Origin: Streptomyces sp. NRRL S-1022
GTDB taxonomy: Bacteria; Actinomycetota; Actinomycetes; Streptomycetales; Streptomycetaceae
Length of the DNA: 64,000 bases
Assembly: GCF_000720135.1 (NCBI RefSeq)
Contig: NZ_JOIU01000025.1
Location: 59,413 to 123,412, forward strand
Reading direction: 5' to 3'
The translations under genes and the position numbers were made by a program. The notes under the pieces are model-generated. The model saw only the letters and a program-made list of their open reading frames with translations, did not search any database and was not told the origin of the DNA. Below, in pieces: positions 49,264-57,760 of this stretch (the stretch's first letter is position 1; the number at the start of each line of letters is the position of its first letter).

Positions 49264-50924
49264 CCACGTCCCCCTACGCCGCCCGCCCCTGGCTCGCGCT
49301 GCTCGACGAGACCCAGCGCGCCCCGCTCGACCCTGCCGACTCGCTCGTGCACGCCCTGCGTGACGCCGTCGCCGCGGCCCCCGACCGCACCTTCCTCGCC
49401 TACTTCGACGCCCGGCTCGGCTACCGCGAGGTGGACGAGCTGACCGACGGCGTGGCCGCCCACCTCGTGGCGCGCGGCCTGCGGCGCGGCGACCGGGTCG
49501 CCGTCCTGCTGCAGAACTCCCCGCACTTCGTGCTGGCCGTGCTCGGCGCCTGGAAGGCGGGCGCGACCGTCGTCCCGGTCAACCCGATGTACAAGTCGGG
49601 CGAGGTGGCGCACGTCCTGCGGGACGGCGAGGTGGCCGCGCTGATCTGCTCCGACCGGGCCTGGGAGACGTACCTGCGGGAGACGGCCGCCGGTTCGCCG
49701 GTGCGGATCGCGCTCACCGCGTGCGAGCGGGACTTCCAGACCCGCGACGACCCGCGCGTGCTGGCCTTCGAGCGGCTGCCCCAGGCCCCGGACGCCGACG
49801 ACCTGGTGACCGTCGCCCGGCAGGGCGGCCGGGGCCCCGAGGACCGGCTGCCGCGCCCCGACGACATCGCCCTGATCAGCTACACCTCGGGCACCAGCGG
49901 CACCCCCAAGGGCGCCACCAACACGCACGCCAACATCATGTACAACGCCGAGCGGCAGGCCACCGGGCTCGGCCTGCCCGAGGCGCCCGTCTACTACGCG
50001 CTCGCGCCGCTGTTCCACATCACCGGCATGGTCTGCCAGTTCGGCGCCTGTCTCAGCAGCGCCGGCACCCTGGTGCTCACCTACCGCTTCGAGCCCGGTG
50101 TCGTCCTGGAGGCCTTCGCCGAGCACCGCCCGCACTACACCGTCGGCCCCTCCACCGCCTACATGGCGCTCGCCGCCCACCCGGACGCCGGCCGCGAGCA
50201 CTTCGCCTCCTTCGTGAACCTGTCCTCCGGCGGCGCACCCGTGCCGCCGGCCCTGGTGGAGAAGTTCCGGGAGCGCCTGGGACCGTACATCCGCGTCGGC
50301 TACGGCCTCACCGAGTGCACCGCCCCCTGCGCCTCCGTCCCGCCCCACCTGGAGGCGCCCGTGGACCCGGTCTCCGGGACGCTGTCCGTGGGCCTGCCCG
50401 GCGCCGACACGGTCGTGCGGATCCTGGACGAGCAGGGTGCGGAGGTGCCCCTCGGGGAGCACGGCGAGATCGTCGTCCGCGGACCGCAGGTGGTGCCCGG
50501 CTACTGGCGGCGCCCCGACGCCACCGCCGAGACCTTCCCGGACGGCGAGCTGCGCACCGGCGACATCGGCTTCATGGACGAGCAGGGCTGGCTGTACGTC
50601 GTCGACCGCAAGAAGGACATGATCAACGCGTCCGGCTTCAAGGTGTGGCCGCGCGAGGTCGAGGACGTCCTGTACACGCACCCCGCGGTGCGCGAAGCGG
50701 CCGTGGTCGGCGTGCCGGACGGGTACCGTGGCGAGACCGTCAAGGCCTATATCAGCCTCCGTCCCGGGGCCGAGGCGGACCCGGACGAACTCGCGGTGTA
50801 CTGCAAGGAGAGACTGGCCGCCTACAAGTACCCGCGGCAGGTGGAGATCCTGCCCGACCTGCCGAAGACGGCGAGTGGGAAGATCCTCCGGCGGGAACTG
50901 CGTTCCCGCACCGGACGCGAGTAG
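49260..50924 (+). CDS. Acyl-CoA synthetase (AMP-forming, fatty acid-CoA ligase)
   Basis: 554 residues from the GTG that overlaps the SDR stop. Adenylation motifs SYTSGTSGTPKGATNTH, GYGLTECTAPC, YVVDRKKDMINASGFKVWPREVEDVL and PKTASGKILRREL are complete. It activates a fatty or related acid with ATP and CoA. With the SDR and TetR it forms a lipid catabolism operon, probably induced by its own acyl-CoA product via the palindrome upstream. Confidence 0.92.
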   Translation: MTTSPYAARPWLALLDETQRAPLDPADSLVHALRDAVAAAPDRTFLAYFDARLGYREVDELTDGVAAHLVARGLRRGDRVAVLLQNSPHFVLAVLGAWKAGATVVPVNPMYKSGEVAHVLRDGEVAALICSDRAWETYLRETAAGSPVRIALTACERDFQTRDDPRVLAFERLPQAPDADDLVTVARQGGRGPEDRLPRPDDIALISYTSGTSGTPKGATNTHANIMYNAERQATGLGLPEAPVYYALAPLFHITGMVCQFGACLSSAGTLVLTYRFEPGVVLEAFAEHRPHYTVGPSTAYMALAAHPDAGREHFASFVNLSSGGAPVPPALVEKFRERLGPYIRVGYGLTECTAPCASVPPHLEAPVDPVSGTLSVGLPGADTVVRILDEQGAEVPLGEHGEIVVRGPQVVPGYWRRPDATAETFPDGELRTGDIGFMDEQGWLYVVDRKKDMINASGFKVWPREVEDVLYTHPAVREAAVVGVPDGYRGETVKAYISLRPGAEADPDELAVYCKERLAAYKYPRQVEILPDLPKTASGKILRRELRSRTGRE

Positions 50925-50965
50925 CGGCAGACCCGGTCAGCGCAACGGAAAGGCAGGTGGCGGCA

Positions 50966-51559
50966 GTGCCCAGGACGACGGACGGAGACGGGACGCCCGT
51001 CCCGCAGCGGCTGCTGGCCGCCGCCACCCGGCTCTTCGCCGAGCAGGGCTACGACCGCACCTCCGTGCAGGAGATCGTGGAGGCGGCCGGCGTCACCAAG
51101 GGGGCGCTGTACCACTACTTCGGCTCCAAGGACGACCTCCTGCACGAGGTGTACGCGCGCGTGCTGCGCCTCCAGCAGGAGCGGCTGGACACCTTCGCCA
51201 ATGCCGACGAGCCCGTGGAGAAGCGGCTCAGAGGCGCGGCGGCGGACGTCGTCGTCACGACGATCGAGAACCTCGACGACGCGATGATCTTCTTCCGGTC
51301 CATGCACCACCTGAGCCCGGAGAAGAACAAGCAGGTCCGCGCCGAGCGCCGGCGCTACCACGAGCGCTTCCGCGCGCTGATCGAGGAGGGCCAGAAGGCC
51401 GGCGTCTTCTCCACGGCGACCCCGGCCGACCTGATCGTGGACTACCACTTCGGCTCCGTCCACCACCTGTCGACCTGGTACCGCCCCGACGGCCCGCTGA
51501 GCCCCCAGGAGGTGGCCGACCACCTCGCCGACCTGCTGCTGCGGGCCCTGCGTCCGTAG
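50966..51559 (+). CDS. TetR family regulator of acyl-CoA metabolism
   Basis: 197 residues from GTG 50966 (a GTG at 50957 would add three residues). Helix-turn-helix at residues 10-55: PVPQRLLAAATRLFAEQGYDRTSVQEIVEAAGVTKGALYHYFGSKDDLLHEVY. The C-terminal domain (NLDDAMIFFRSMHHLSPEKNKQVRAERRRYHERFRALIEEG, DYHFGSVHHLSTWYRPDGPLS) is that of TetR proteins next to acyl-CoA ligases. It is third in the operon. The palindromes at 48419 and 57545 make the upstream operon and the acyl-CoA dehydrogenase/phosphotransferase operon its probable regulon. Confidence 0.88.
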   Translation: MPRTTDGDGTPVPQRLLAAATRLFAEQGYDRTSVQEIVEAAGVTKGALYHYFGSKDDLLHEVYARVLRLQQERLDTFANADEPVEKRLRGAAADVVVTTIENLDDAMIFFRSMHHLSPEKNKQVRAERRRYHERFRALIEEGQKAGVFSTATPADLIVDYHFGSVHHLSTWYRPDGPLSPQEVADHLADLLLRALRP

Positions 51560-51606
51560 CACGTGGCACGTGGCCCGGCCGGCCGATGGTCGTCCGTCCC
51601 CTCGGA

Positions 51607-51813
51607 CTAGCCGATGATCTCCTTGAAGAACAGGACGGCGGAGCCGGCCGTGCCGCCGCCCACGCTCAGCGCGACCGGCCACGGGTTGCCGGCCAGCGCC
51701 GCCAGCACCGTGGCGCCGGCCCCGGCCAGGGCGGCCAGCAGAAAGACCAGGGCGGCGCGCTGGGTGAGCAGCGGCCCGTCCCGGTCGGGCCGCGAACGCT
51801 CGGACTCGGACAC
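51607..51813 (-). CDS. Small two-helix membrane protein (68 residues) behind the PLP enzyme
   Basis: GTG start with GAGGGG 6 bases upstream, 11 bases after the stop of the PLP-enzyme gene, so it is in the same operon. SESERSRPDRDGPLLTQRA is followed by two membrane helices (AALVFLLAALAGAGATVLAAL and WPVALSVGGGTAGSAVLFF) and ends KEIIG. No known family; a small partner or bystander. Confidence 0.65.
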   Translation of the reverse strand: MSESERSRPDRDGPLLTQRAALVFLLAALAGAGATVLAALAGNPWPVALSVGGGTAGSAVLFFKEIIG

Positions 51814-51824
51814 CCCCGCACCCC

Positions 51825-53216
51825 TCAGCCGACACCGGGGACGGGGGCGCCCACCGGCTCCAGGGGCGGCACGCCGACGCCGTCCCGCTCCGACAGCCGC
51901 CACGGGTCCTGCGCGGGCCGGATCAGCGCGAACTCGACCTCGCCGTCCGCGCCCACCCGGACACCGTGCACCGCCGGTTCCGGAAGGCTGTTGTAGTGGA
52001 ACGGCGTCGAGAAGTAGTAGGCGCCGGTGTCCGGGACGACGACCAGGTCACCGGTCCGCAGCGGCGGCAGCGCACGGTCGCGGGCCAGCAGGTCGCCGGC
52101 GAAGCAGGCCGGCCCCGCGACGTCCTGGCGCACGGGCCGGCCCCGCCTGGCCGTGCCGTACCCGTCGTACGCCTCGATCCGCAGCGGCCAGGCGTCGGGG
52201 CCGAACACCGTCCGGGTGGCGACCTGTACGCCCGCGTGGGTGACGGCGATCGGCCGGCCCCCCGCGGTCTTGGTGTACTCGACGTACGCGGCCAGGAAGC
52301 CGTTCTTCGCCAGGAGCGAGCGGCCGAACTCGGTGACGATCCGGTACCCGCGCCGGAACAGGTCCGGCGCGTGCGTCCGCAGCTGCTCGACGTAGGTGGC
52401 GAAGCCGGGCGTGACCTCGTCGTCGGCGAAGTTGACGGGGAGTCCGCCGCCGATGTCGACGCCCTCCACCCGGCCCGGCCCGAAGGCCGCCTCCACCTCG
52501 TCCGCGAAGTCCACCGCCTGGGCCACCCCGCGGGCCATGAGGTCGAGGGGGCAGCCCTGGGACCCGGTGTGCGTGTGCACCCAGGTCAGCCACGGGTGCT
52601 CGGCGAAGGCCCGGACCAGCCGCTCCCGGTTGCCGGGGTCCGTCAGCGGCACGCCGAACTTCGAGGTGCTCGTGGCGGTGCTCATCGCGGCGATGCTGCC
52701 GCCGCCGATCTGGCAGTTGAGGCGCACCCCGATCCGGGACGCCGAAGGGCGCCGGGCGAGGAGGTCCGCGATCCGCTCCAGCTCCTGGAAGCTGTCCGCG
52801 TTGACGGCCACCCCGAGGGCCAGGGCCCGCTCCAGTTCCGCCCGCGTCTTGGCGGGCGCGTCGAAGACGATCCGGTCGGGCGGGAAGCCGGCCGCGAGCG
52901 CCCGGGCCAGCTCGCCCGCGGACGCCACCTCGCATCCCATGCCGAGCCCGGCCAGCTCCCGGAGCACGGGCACCAGGCAGTTGGCCTTCGCGGCGAACGT
53001 GTGCAGGACGCGGGGGGCCGCGGACGGGCCCGCGTCCTGCCGGGTGCCCTCCCCGCAGGGGCCGGCGAACGCCTCGTGCAGCGCGCCGACCGTGGCCGCG
53101 ACCCCGTCGAGGTCGACGAAGGCGGCCAGCAGGGACTCCTCCGGGTCCAGCAGCCCCTGGCGTACGGCCTCCTGGAGGATGCGTTCACGCCGGGCGGCGG
53201 GGGTCACAGCGGTCAT
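51825..53216 (-). CDS. Fold-type III PLP-dependent decarboxylase-like enzyme (Y4yA/LysA group)
   Basis: 463 residues. The PLP Lys is in LHTFAAKANCLVPVLRELAG. Other fold-type III motifs are EVASAGELARALAAGF, HTHTGSQGCPLDLMARGV, VEGVDIGGGLPVNFADDEVTPGFATYVEQL, GRSLLAKNGFLAAYVEYTK and GPACFAGDLLARDRALPPLRTGDLVVVPDTGAYYFSTPFHYNSLP. Length and the STATSTSKFG segment suggest the Y4yA-like group rather than true diaminopimelate decarboxylase. Substrate unknown. GGAAGG precedes the ATG. It is followed by a small membrane protein and preceded, on the same strand, by the PucR-type gene. Confidence 0.8.
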   Translation of the reverse strand: MTAVTPAARRERILQEAVRQGLLDPEESLLAAFVDLDGVAATVGALHEAFAGPCGEGTRQDAGPSAAPRVLHTFAAKANCLVPVLRELAGLGMGCEVASAGELARALAAGFPPDRIVFDAPAKTRAELERALALGVAVNADSFQELERIADLLARRPSASRIGVRLNCQIGGGSIAAMSTATSTSKFGVPLTDPGNRERLVRAFAEHPWLTWVHTHTGSQGCPLDLMARGVAQAVDFADEVEAAFGPGRVEGVDIGGGLPVNFADDEVTPGFATYVEQLRTHAPDLFRRGYRIVTEFGRSLLAKNGFLAAYVEYTKTAGGRPIAVTHAGVQVATRTVFGPDAWPLRIEAYDGYGTARRGRPVRQDVAGPACFAGDLLARDRALPPLRTGDLVVVPDTGAYYFSTPFHYNSLPEPAVHGVRVGADGEVEFALIRPAQDPWRLSERDGVGVPPLEPVGAPVPGVG

Positions 53217-53395
53217 GGTGAACCTTCCGGGGTCGGGGTCGCGAGGCCCGGGAGCGTCCCGGGCGCCCTCCCAGGCTGCTCGCCGCGCCCCCCGCCCGTC
53301 TTCGTCGGTTCGGCAGAGACGTCCCCGCCCCGGCCGCCGCCGGGGGGTACGGCCGGACCGCGCGGGCCGCGCCGTTGTGCGCCCCGACGGCGACG

Positions 53396-53418
53396 GCGCC
53401 CCGCCTTGGTGCGGGCGC
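53396..53418 (-). terminator. Possible hairpin between the PucR-type and PLP-enzyme genes
   Basis: GCGCCCCGC (53396-53404) pairs with GCGGGCGC (53411-53418) with one bulge, 20 bases after the PucR-type stop. Confidence 0.4.
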
Positions 53419-53437
53419 ACGAACGACGGCCCCGGGG

Positions 53438-55114
53438 TCAGGGCCGCGGCGGCGCTCCGGCCCCTCCCGGCCGCGGGCCCTCGTCGGCCAGCCGTAACTG
53501 GAGCTGCGCCAGCAGCCGCGCGTCCGGGCTGTCCAGGTCGAGCCCCGAGACCGTGGCGATCCGGCCCAGCCGGTAGCGCAGGCTGTTGGGGTGCACCGAG
53601 AGGCTGCGCGCGGCCGCGGACACGTCACCGAAGTGGTCGAGGTAGGCACGCAGCGTCTCCACGAGCCGGCTCCCGGCGTGCTCGGCGTCGAACGCGGCCA
53701 GCCGCGCCACCGAGGTCCCCGGCGGCAGCAGTACGTCCCGCAGCGCCTCGACCACCTGCAGGACGCCGATCGTGTCCGCCACCTCCTCCACCCACGCCAC
53801 GGTGCGCGGGCCCCCGGCCCGGCCGAGGGCCCTGAGCGCCAGCTCGGCGTCCCGGCGCGACTCGGCCGCCCGCGCCAGCGCCGGCACGACCGGGCCCAGG
53901 CCCGCCCGCACCTGCCCGCCGGTCGCCTCCGACACCCGTGCCGCCAGCGACTCCCCGAGCCGCACCAGCTGCTCGCGGGCCCGGTCCGGATCCAGCGCGC
54001 ACACCAGCACCAGGGCCCGGCCGCCCGCCGGTACGACCACGACCCGGTGCCCGAGCGCGGTGCAGTGCAGGGCGAGCAGGCCGTACATCGTCGACGGGTC
54101 GCGGGAGGGCTCCTCCGCGGGCGCGTCGGTGCCGAGGCCCACCGCCAGCACGGCGCAGGGCTCCTGCGCCGGCAGCGACGCCCGCTCGGCCAGCAGTTCC
54201 GCCGAGCCGCGCTCCTCCAGCAGCGCACGCGCCGCGTCCTCCACCAGCCGGCCGTCCGCCCCGCGCGTGTGGTGGCGCAGCAGATGGGCGGCGGCCGCCC
54301 GGGCCGCCGTACGCAGCGCCTCGGCCGCGTTCGGGGCGAGCGGCCTGCCGCCGACCGCGGCCACCCACACCGACCCCAGCACCTCGCCGTTCGCGCGGAC
54401 GGCGCACACCAGGCGTTCCGGGTCATCGCCCCGGGCCCGCCGGTGCAGCACCTCGTCCGTCGCCCACAGGGCACGGAACAGGCCCGCCTCCCGCATCGCG
54501 GCCACCCGCCGGGGCGGGACCCGCCGCCCCAGGATGGTCAGCCGGCGCATCTCGTCCACGTTCTCCTCCGTGGAGGAGTACGCCAGGACGCGGGAGTCGG
54601 TGTCCTCGATGGTCACCGAGCCGCCGACCAGGGCGGCGACCGCGTCGGCCAGCGTGTCCAGGTCCCCGACGGCCGGTCCGAGGGCCGGTGGCGCCCCCGC
54701 GGCGGCCAGCCCGGCCCGCACCACGCCCACCAGCTGCTCCCAGTCGCACCACCGGGTGCGGTACAGCACCGCCACCCCGGCCTCCTCGGCGGCGGCACGC
54801 AGGGCCCGGGCCGACTGTTCGGTGCGGTCGGGGCCCAGCACCACACCGCCGGCGCCGGCGGCACCGGCCCGGCGTACGACGTCCAGGGCGTGCGCCGAGG
54901 CGGGGTCGACGGCCGGCGCGAGCAGCAGCACCCGCGGCCTGATGTCGGGGTCCAGCGGATCCAGCAGCGCCGCCCTGGCGACGGGCACCGCCAGTCCGGC
55001 CGGTGCCGTGTCCAGCTCCAGGGCCCCCGACCCCACGACGGACAGCAGCCGCTCCAGGGTCACCCCGGTCTCCGTGCCCGTCCGCCACTCCGGGTGGTCC
55101 CGCAGGTCCGTCAC
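53438..55114 (-). CDS. PucR family transcriptional regulator
   Basis: 558 residues from GTG 55114. N-terminal PucR-type domain (GVTLERLLSVVGSGALELDT, RVLLLAP, GAGGVVLGPDRTEQSARALRAAAEEAGVAVLYRTRWCDWEQLVG), a GGDEF-like middle (AVLAVGLGTDA) and the C-terminal PucR helix-turn-helix (VETLRAYLDHFGDVSAAARSLSVHPNSLRYRLGRIATVSGLDLDSPDARLLAQLQLRL). In the family such proteins control amino acid or purine use. Here it likely controls the adjacent PLP enzyme; its signal is unknown. Confidence 0.88.
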   Translation of the reverse strand: MTDLRDHPEWRTGTETGVTLERLLSVVGSGALELDTAPAGLAVPVARAALLDPLDPDIRPRVLLLAPAVDPASAHALDVVRRAGAAGAGGVVLGPDRTEQSARALRAAAEEAGVAVLYRTRWCDWEQLVGVVRAGLAAAGAPPALGPAVGDLDTLADAVAALVGGSVTIEDTDSRVLAYSSTEENVDEMRRLTILGRRVPPRRVAAMREAGLFRALWATDEVLHRRARGDDPERLVCAVRANGEVLGSVWVAAVGGRPLAPNAAEALRTAARAAAAHLLRHHTRGADGRLVEDAARALLEERGSAELLAERASLPAQEPCAVLAVGLGTDAPAEEPSRDPSTMYGLLALHCTALGHRVVVVPAGGRALVLVCALDPDRAREQLVRLGESLAARVSEATGGQVRAGLGPVVPALARAAESRRDAELALRALGRAGGPRTVAWVEEVADTIGVLQVVEALRDVLLPPGTSVARLAAFDAEHAGSRLVETLRAYLDHFGDVSAAARSLSVHPNSLRYRLGRIATVSGLDLDSPDARLLAQLQLRLADEGPRPGGAGAPPRP

Positions 55115-55260
55115 GCTTCCCCCACTCGACGCGCCGCCGGCCTCGCCGGGCCGGTTCCCGATGAGGTACGACACCACACACCGGGCGCACGCTCAACGGC
55201 GCACGGAGTCGGCACGAGGGGGACGGCCGGTGCGGCGTCGGGGCCGCACCGGCGTGCGTG

Positions 55261-56475
55261 TCACAGGTACCGCTTCAGCTCCCGCCGGGCCAGCGACCGC
55301 TGGTGCACCTCGTCCGGGCCGTCGGCGAGCATCAGCGTGCGGGCGCTCGCGTACAGCTCGGCCAGCGGGAAGTCCTGGCTCACCCCGCCCGCGCCGTGCA
55401 GCTGGATCGCCCGGTCCAGGATGCCGGCCACCGCGCGCGGGGTGGCGATCTTGATGGCCTGGATCTCGGTGTGGGCGCCCTTGTTGCCGACGGTGTCCAT
55501 CAGCCAGGCCGTCTTCAGCACCAGCAGCCGCAGCTGTTCGACGGTGACCCGGGCGTCGGCGATCCAGTTCTGGACCACGCCCTGCTGGGCCAGCGCCTTG
55601 CCGAACGCGGTACGGTCCACGGCCCGCCGGCACATCAGCTCGATGGCCCGCTCGGCCATGCCGATCAGCCGCATGCAGTGGTGGATGCGGCCGGGGCCGA
55701 GCCGGGCCTGGGCGATGGCGAAGCCGCCGCCCTCCTCGCCGACGAGGTTCGCCACCGGCACGCGCGCGTGGTCGAAGACCACCTCGGCGTGGCCGCCGTG
55801 CGAGTGGTCCTCGTAGCCGAAGACCTGCATGGCCCGCTCGACGGTGACGCCGGGGGTGTCGCGCGGGACCAGGACCATGGACTGCTGGCGGCGGATGTCG
55901 GCGCCGTCCGGGTCGGTCTTGCCCATCACGATGAAGACCGCGCAGTCCGGGTTCATCGCCCCGGAGATGTACCACTTGCGGCCGGTGATCACGTACTCGT
56001 CGCCGTCCCGCTCGATGCGGGTGGTGATGTTCGTGGCGTCGGAGGAGGCCACCTCCGGCTCGGTCATCGCGAACGCCGAGCGGATCTCGCCGGCCAGCAG
56101 CGGCTGCAGCCACTGCTTCTTCTGCTCCTCGGTGCCGAACTGCGCCAGCACCTCCATGTTCCCGGTGTCGGGCGCGGCGCAGTTGGTCGCGGTGGGCGCG
56201 AGGTGCGGGGAGCGGCCGGTGATCTCGGCGAGCGGGGCGTACTGGAGGTTGGTGAGCCCGGCGCCGTACTCGCCGTCCGGGAGGAAGAGGTTCCACAGAC
56301 CCTGCCTGCGGGCCTCGGCCTTCAGCTCCCCGACCACGGCCGGGGTGTCCCAGGGCGAGGCGAGCGCGGCCCGCTGCTCCTCGGCGACCGCCTCGGCCGG
56401 GTAGACGTGCTCGTCCATGAAGGCGAGCAGCTTGGCGCGCAGTTCCTCGGTGCGTGCGTCGAACGCGAAGTCCAT
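55261..56475 (-). CDS. Acyl-CoA dehydrogenase (ACAD10/11-like)
   Basis: 404 residues from ATG 56475 (AAGGG 8-11 bases upstream; the GTG 9 bases before it is too close to its ribosome binding site). MTEPEVASSDATNITTRI, GRKWYISGAMNPDCAVFIVMG, FGYEDHSHGGHAEVVFD, RLGPGRIHHCMRLIGMAERAIELM and LHGAGGVSQDFPLAELYASARTLMLADGPDEVHQRSLARREL are the FAD and active-site segments of the acyl-CoA dehydrogenases that pair with aminoglycoside-phosphotransferase-like proteins (ACAD10/11). Next to the phosphotransferase gene. Confidence 0.9.
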   Translation of the reverse strand: MDFAFDARTEELRAKLLAFMDEHVYPAEAVAEEQRAALASPWDTPAVVGELKAEARRQGLWNLFLPDGEYGAGLTNLQYAPLAEITGRSPHLAPTATNCAAPDTGNMEVLAQFGTEEQKKQWLQPLLAGEIRSAFAMTEPEVASSDATNITTRIERDGDEYVITGRKWYISGAMNPDCAVFIVMGKTDPDGADIRRQQSMVLVPRDTPGVTVERAMQVFGYEDHSHGGHAEVVFDHARVPVANLVGEEGGGFAIAQARLGPGRIHHCMRLIGMAERAIELMCRRAVDRTAFGKALAQQGVVQNWIADARVTVEQLRLLVLKTAWLMDTVGNKGAHTEIQAIKIATPRAVAGILDRAIQLHGAGGVSQDFPLAELYASARTLMLADGPDEVHQRSLARRELKRYL

Positions 56476-56480
56476 GCCGG

Positions 56481-57503
56481 TCACCCTTCCTGGAGCGTGG
56501 TCAGTCCGTGGTCGATGAAGACGGGTACGAGGTCGCCGATGCGGTCGAAGCCGCGGCCGACCGTCTGGCCGAGGGTGTACCGGTAGTGGATGCCCTCCAG
56601 GATCACGGCGAGCTTGAACCAGGCGTACGCCGTGTACCAGGAGACGGCCGAGACGTCCCGGCCGGAGCCGGCCGCGTACCGCTCGATAAGCTCCCGCGGG
56701 TCGGGGTGGCCCGGCGCCTCGGCGGTGGTGGAGACGGGGGAGTCCGGCGTGCCGAGCGGCCGGCTGTAGATCACCAGCAGGCCGAGATCGGTCAGCGGGT
56801 CGCCGAGCGTGGACATCTCCCAGTCGAGGATGGCCTTGATCCGGTCGTCGTCCCCGATCAGGACGTTGTCGAGCCGGTAGTCGCCGTGCACGACGGCCGG
56901 GGCGGGGGAGCGGGGCAGGTCACGGCCGAGGGCCGCGTGCAGCTCGTCGATGCCCGGCAGGTCGCGGTTGCGGGACGCGTCCAGCTGCTTGCCCCAGCGG
57001 CGCAGCTGCCGGTCCAGGAAGCCCTCGGGGCGGCCGAAGTCCGCCAGGCCCACCGCGGCCGGTTCCACCGCGTGCAGCTCGACCAGCGTGTCCACCAGGG
57101 ACAGCACCGCGTTCCGGGTGCGCTCCGGACCGAGTGCGGCGAGCTGGCCGGCGGTGCGGTACGGGGTGCCCTCCACGAACTCCATCACGTAGAACGGCGC
57201 CCCGAGCACCTCCTCGTCCTCGCACAGCAGCACCGGGCGGGGGACCGGCACCTGGGTCGGGTGCAGGGCGCTGATGACCCGGTGTTCGCGCCTCATGTCG
57301 TGCGCGGTGGCCAGCACGTGGCCGAGCGGGGGCCGGCGGACGACCCACTTCGAGGTGCCGTCGGAGACCGCGTAGGTGAGGTTCGACCGTCCGCCCTCGA
57401 TGAGCCGTCCGGTCAGCGGGCCGCTGACCAGGCCGGGACGCTCGCGCTCCAGCGTGGCGCGCAGCCGGTCCAGGTCGAGTCCGGGCGGGTGGTCGGCGCT
57501 CAT
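56481..57503 (-). CDS. Phosphotransferase family protein (ACAD10-like kinase domain)
   Basis: 340 residues. VVRRPPLGHVLATAHDMRREHRVI, AVVHGDYRLDNVLIGDD (catalytic HGDY-x-L-D-N) and AILDWEMSTLGDPLTDLG (metal Asp) are the kinase motifs. In mammals the fused ACAD10/11 phosphorylates 4-hydroxyacyl-CoA so that it can be dehydrated and degraded; here the two activities are separate adjacent genes (stop 5 bases upstream of the partner's ATG). First gene of the operon, with the CCGACCGGTCGG palindrome 42 bases upstream. Confidence 0.9.
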   Translation of the reverse strand: MSADHPPGLDLDRLRATLERERPGLVSGPLTGRLIEGGRSNLTYAVSDGTSKWVVRRPPLGHVLATAHDMRREHRVISALHPTQVPVPRPVLLCEDEEVLGAPFYVMEFVEGTPYRTAGQLAALGPERTRNAVLSLVDTLVELHAVEPAAVGLADFGRPEGFLDRQLRRWGKQLDASRNRDLPGIDELHAALGRDLPRSPAPAVVHGDYRLDNVLIGDDDRIKAILDWEMSTLGDPLTDLGLLVIYSRPLGTPDSPVSTTAEAPGHPDPRELIERYAAGSGRDVSAVSWYTAYAWFKLAVILEGIHYRYTLGQTVGRGFDRIGDLVPVFIDHGLTTLQEG

Positions 57504-57544
57504 TCATCACTCCTGACAACGGGTGAACAAGAACAGGACTCATG

Positions 57545-57562
57545 ATGCCGACCGGTCGGTAT
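57545..57562. promoter_or_regulatory. Operator palindrome upstream of the phosphotransferase/acyl-CoA dehydrogenase operon
   Basis: ATGCCGACCGGTCGGTAT is a near-perfect palindrome with a fully symmetric 12-base centre. It is the better of the two related sites (see 48419-48438). Confidence 0.7.
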
Positions 57563-57760
57563 GTCGTCCAGTGCGAAGGCCGAACCCGACGGCAAACGTG
57601 ACCGGAGCCACGATAGGCCGAGGTGGCCGTCCCCGGGGTGCCCGGTCATGGTGCTCGCCTCCGCGGGGTACGGGGGTGGGACCGAAAGGCTGCCACGCGG
57701 AAGCCGTGTCCCAGGACGTCCCGGTTGCGTGGCGCACGAGCAACCCGGAGGGTCGAGGGC

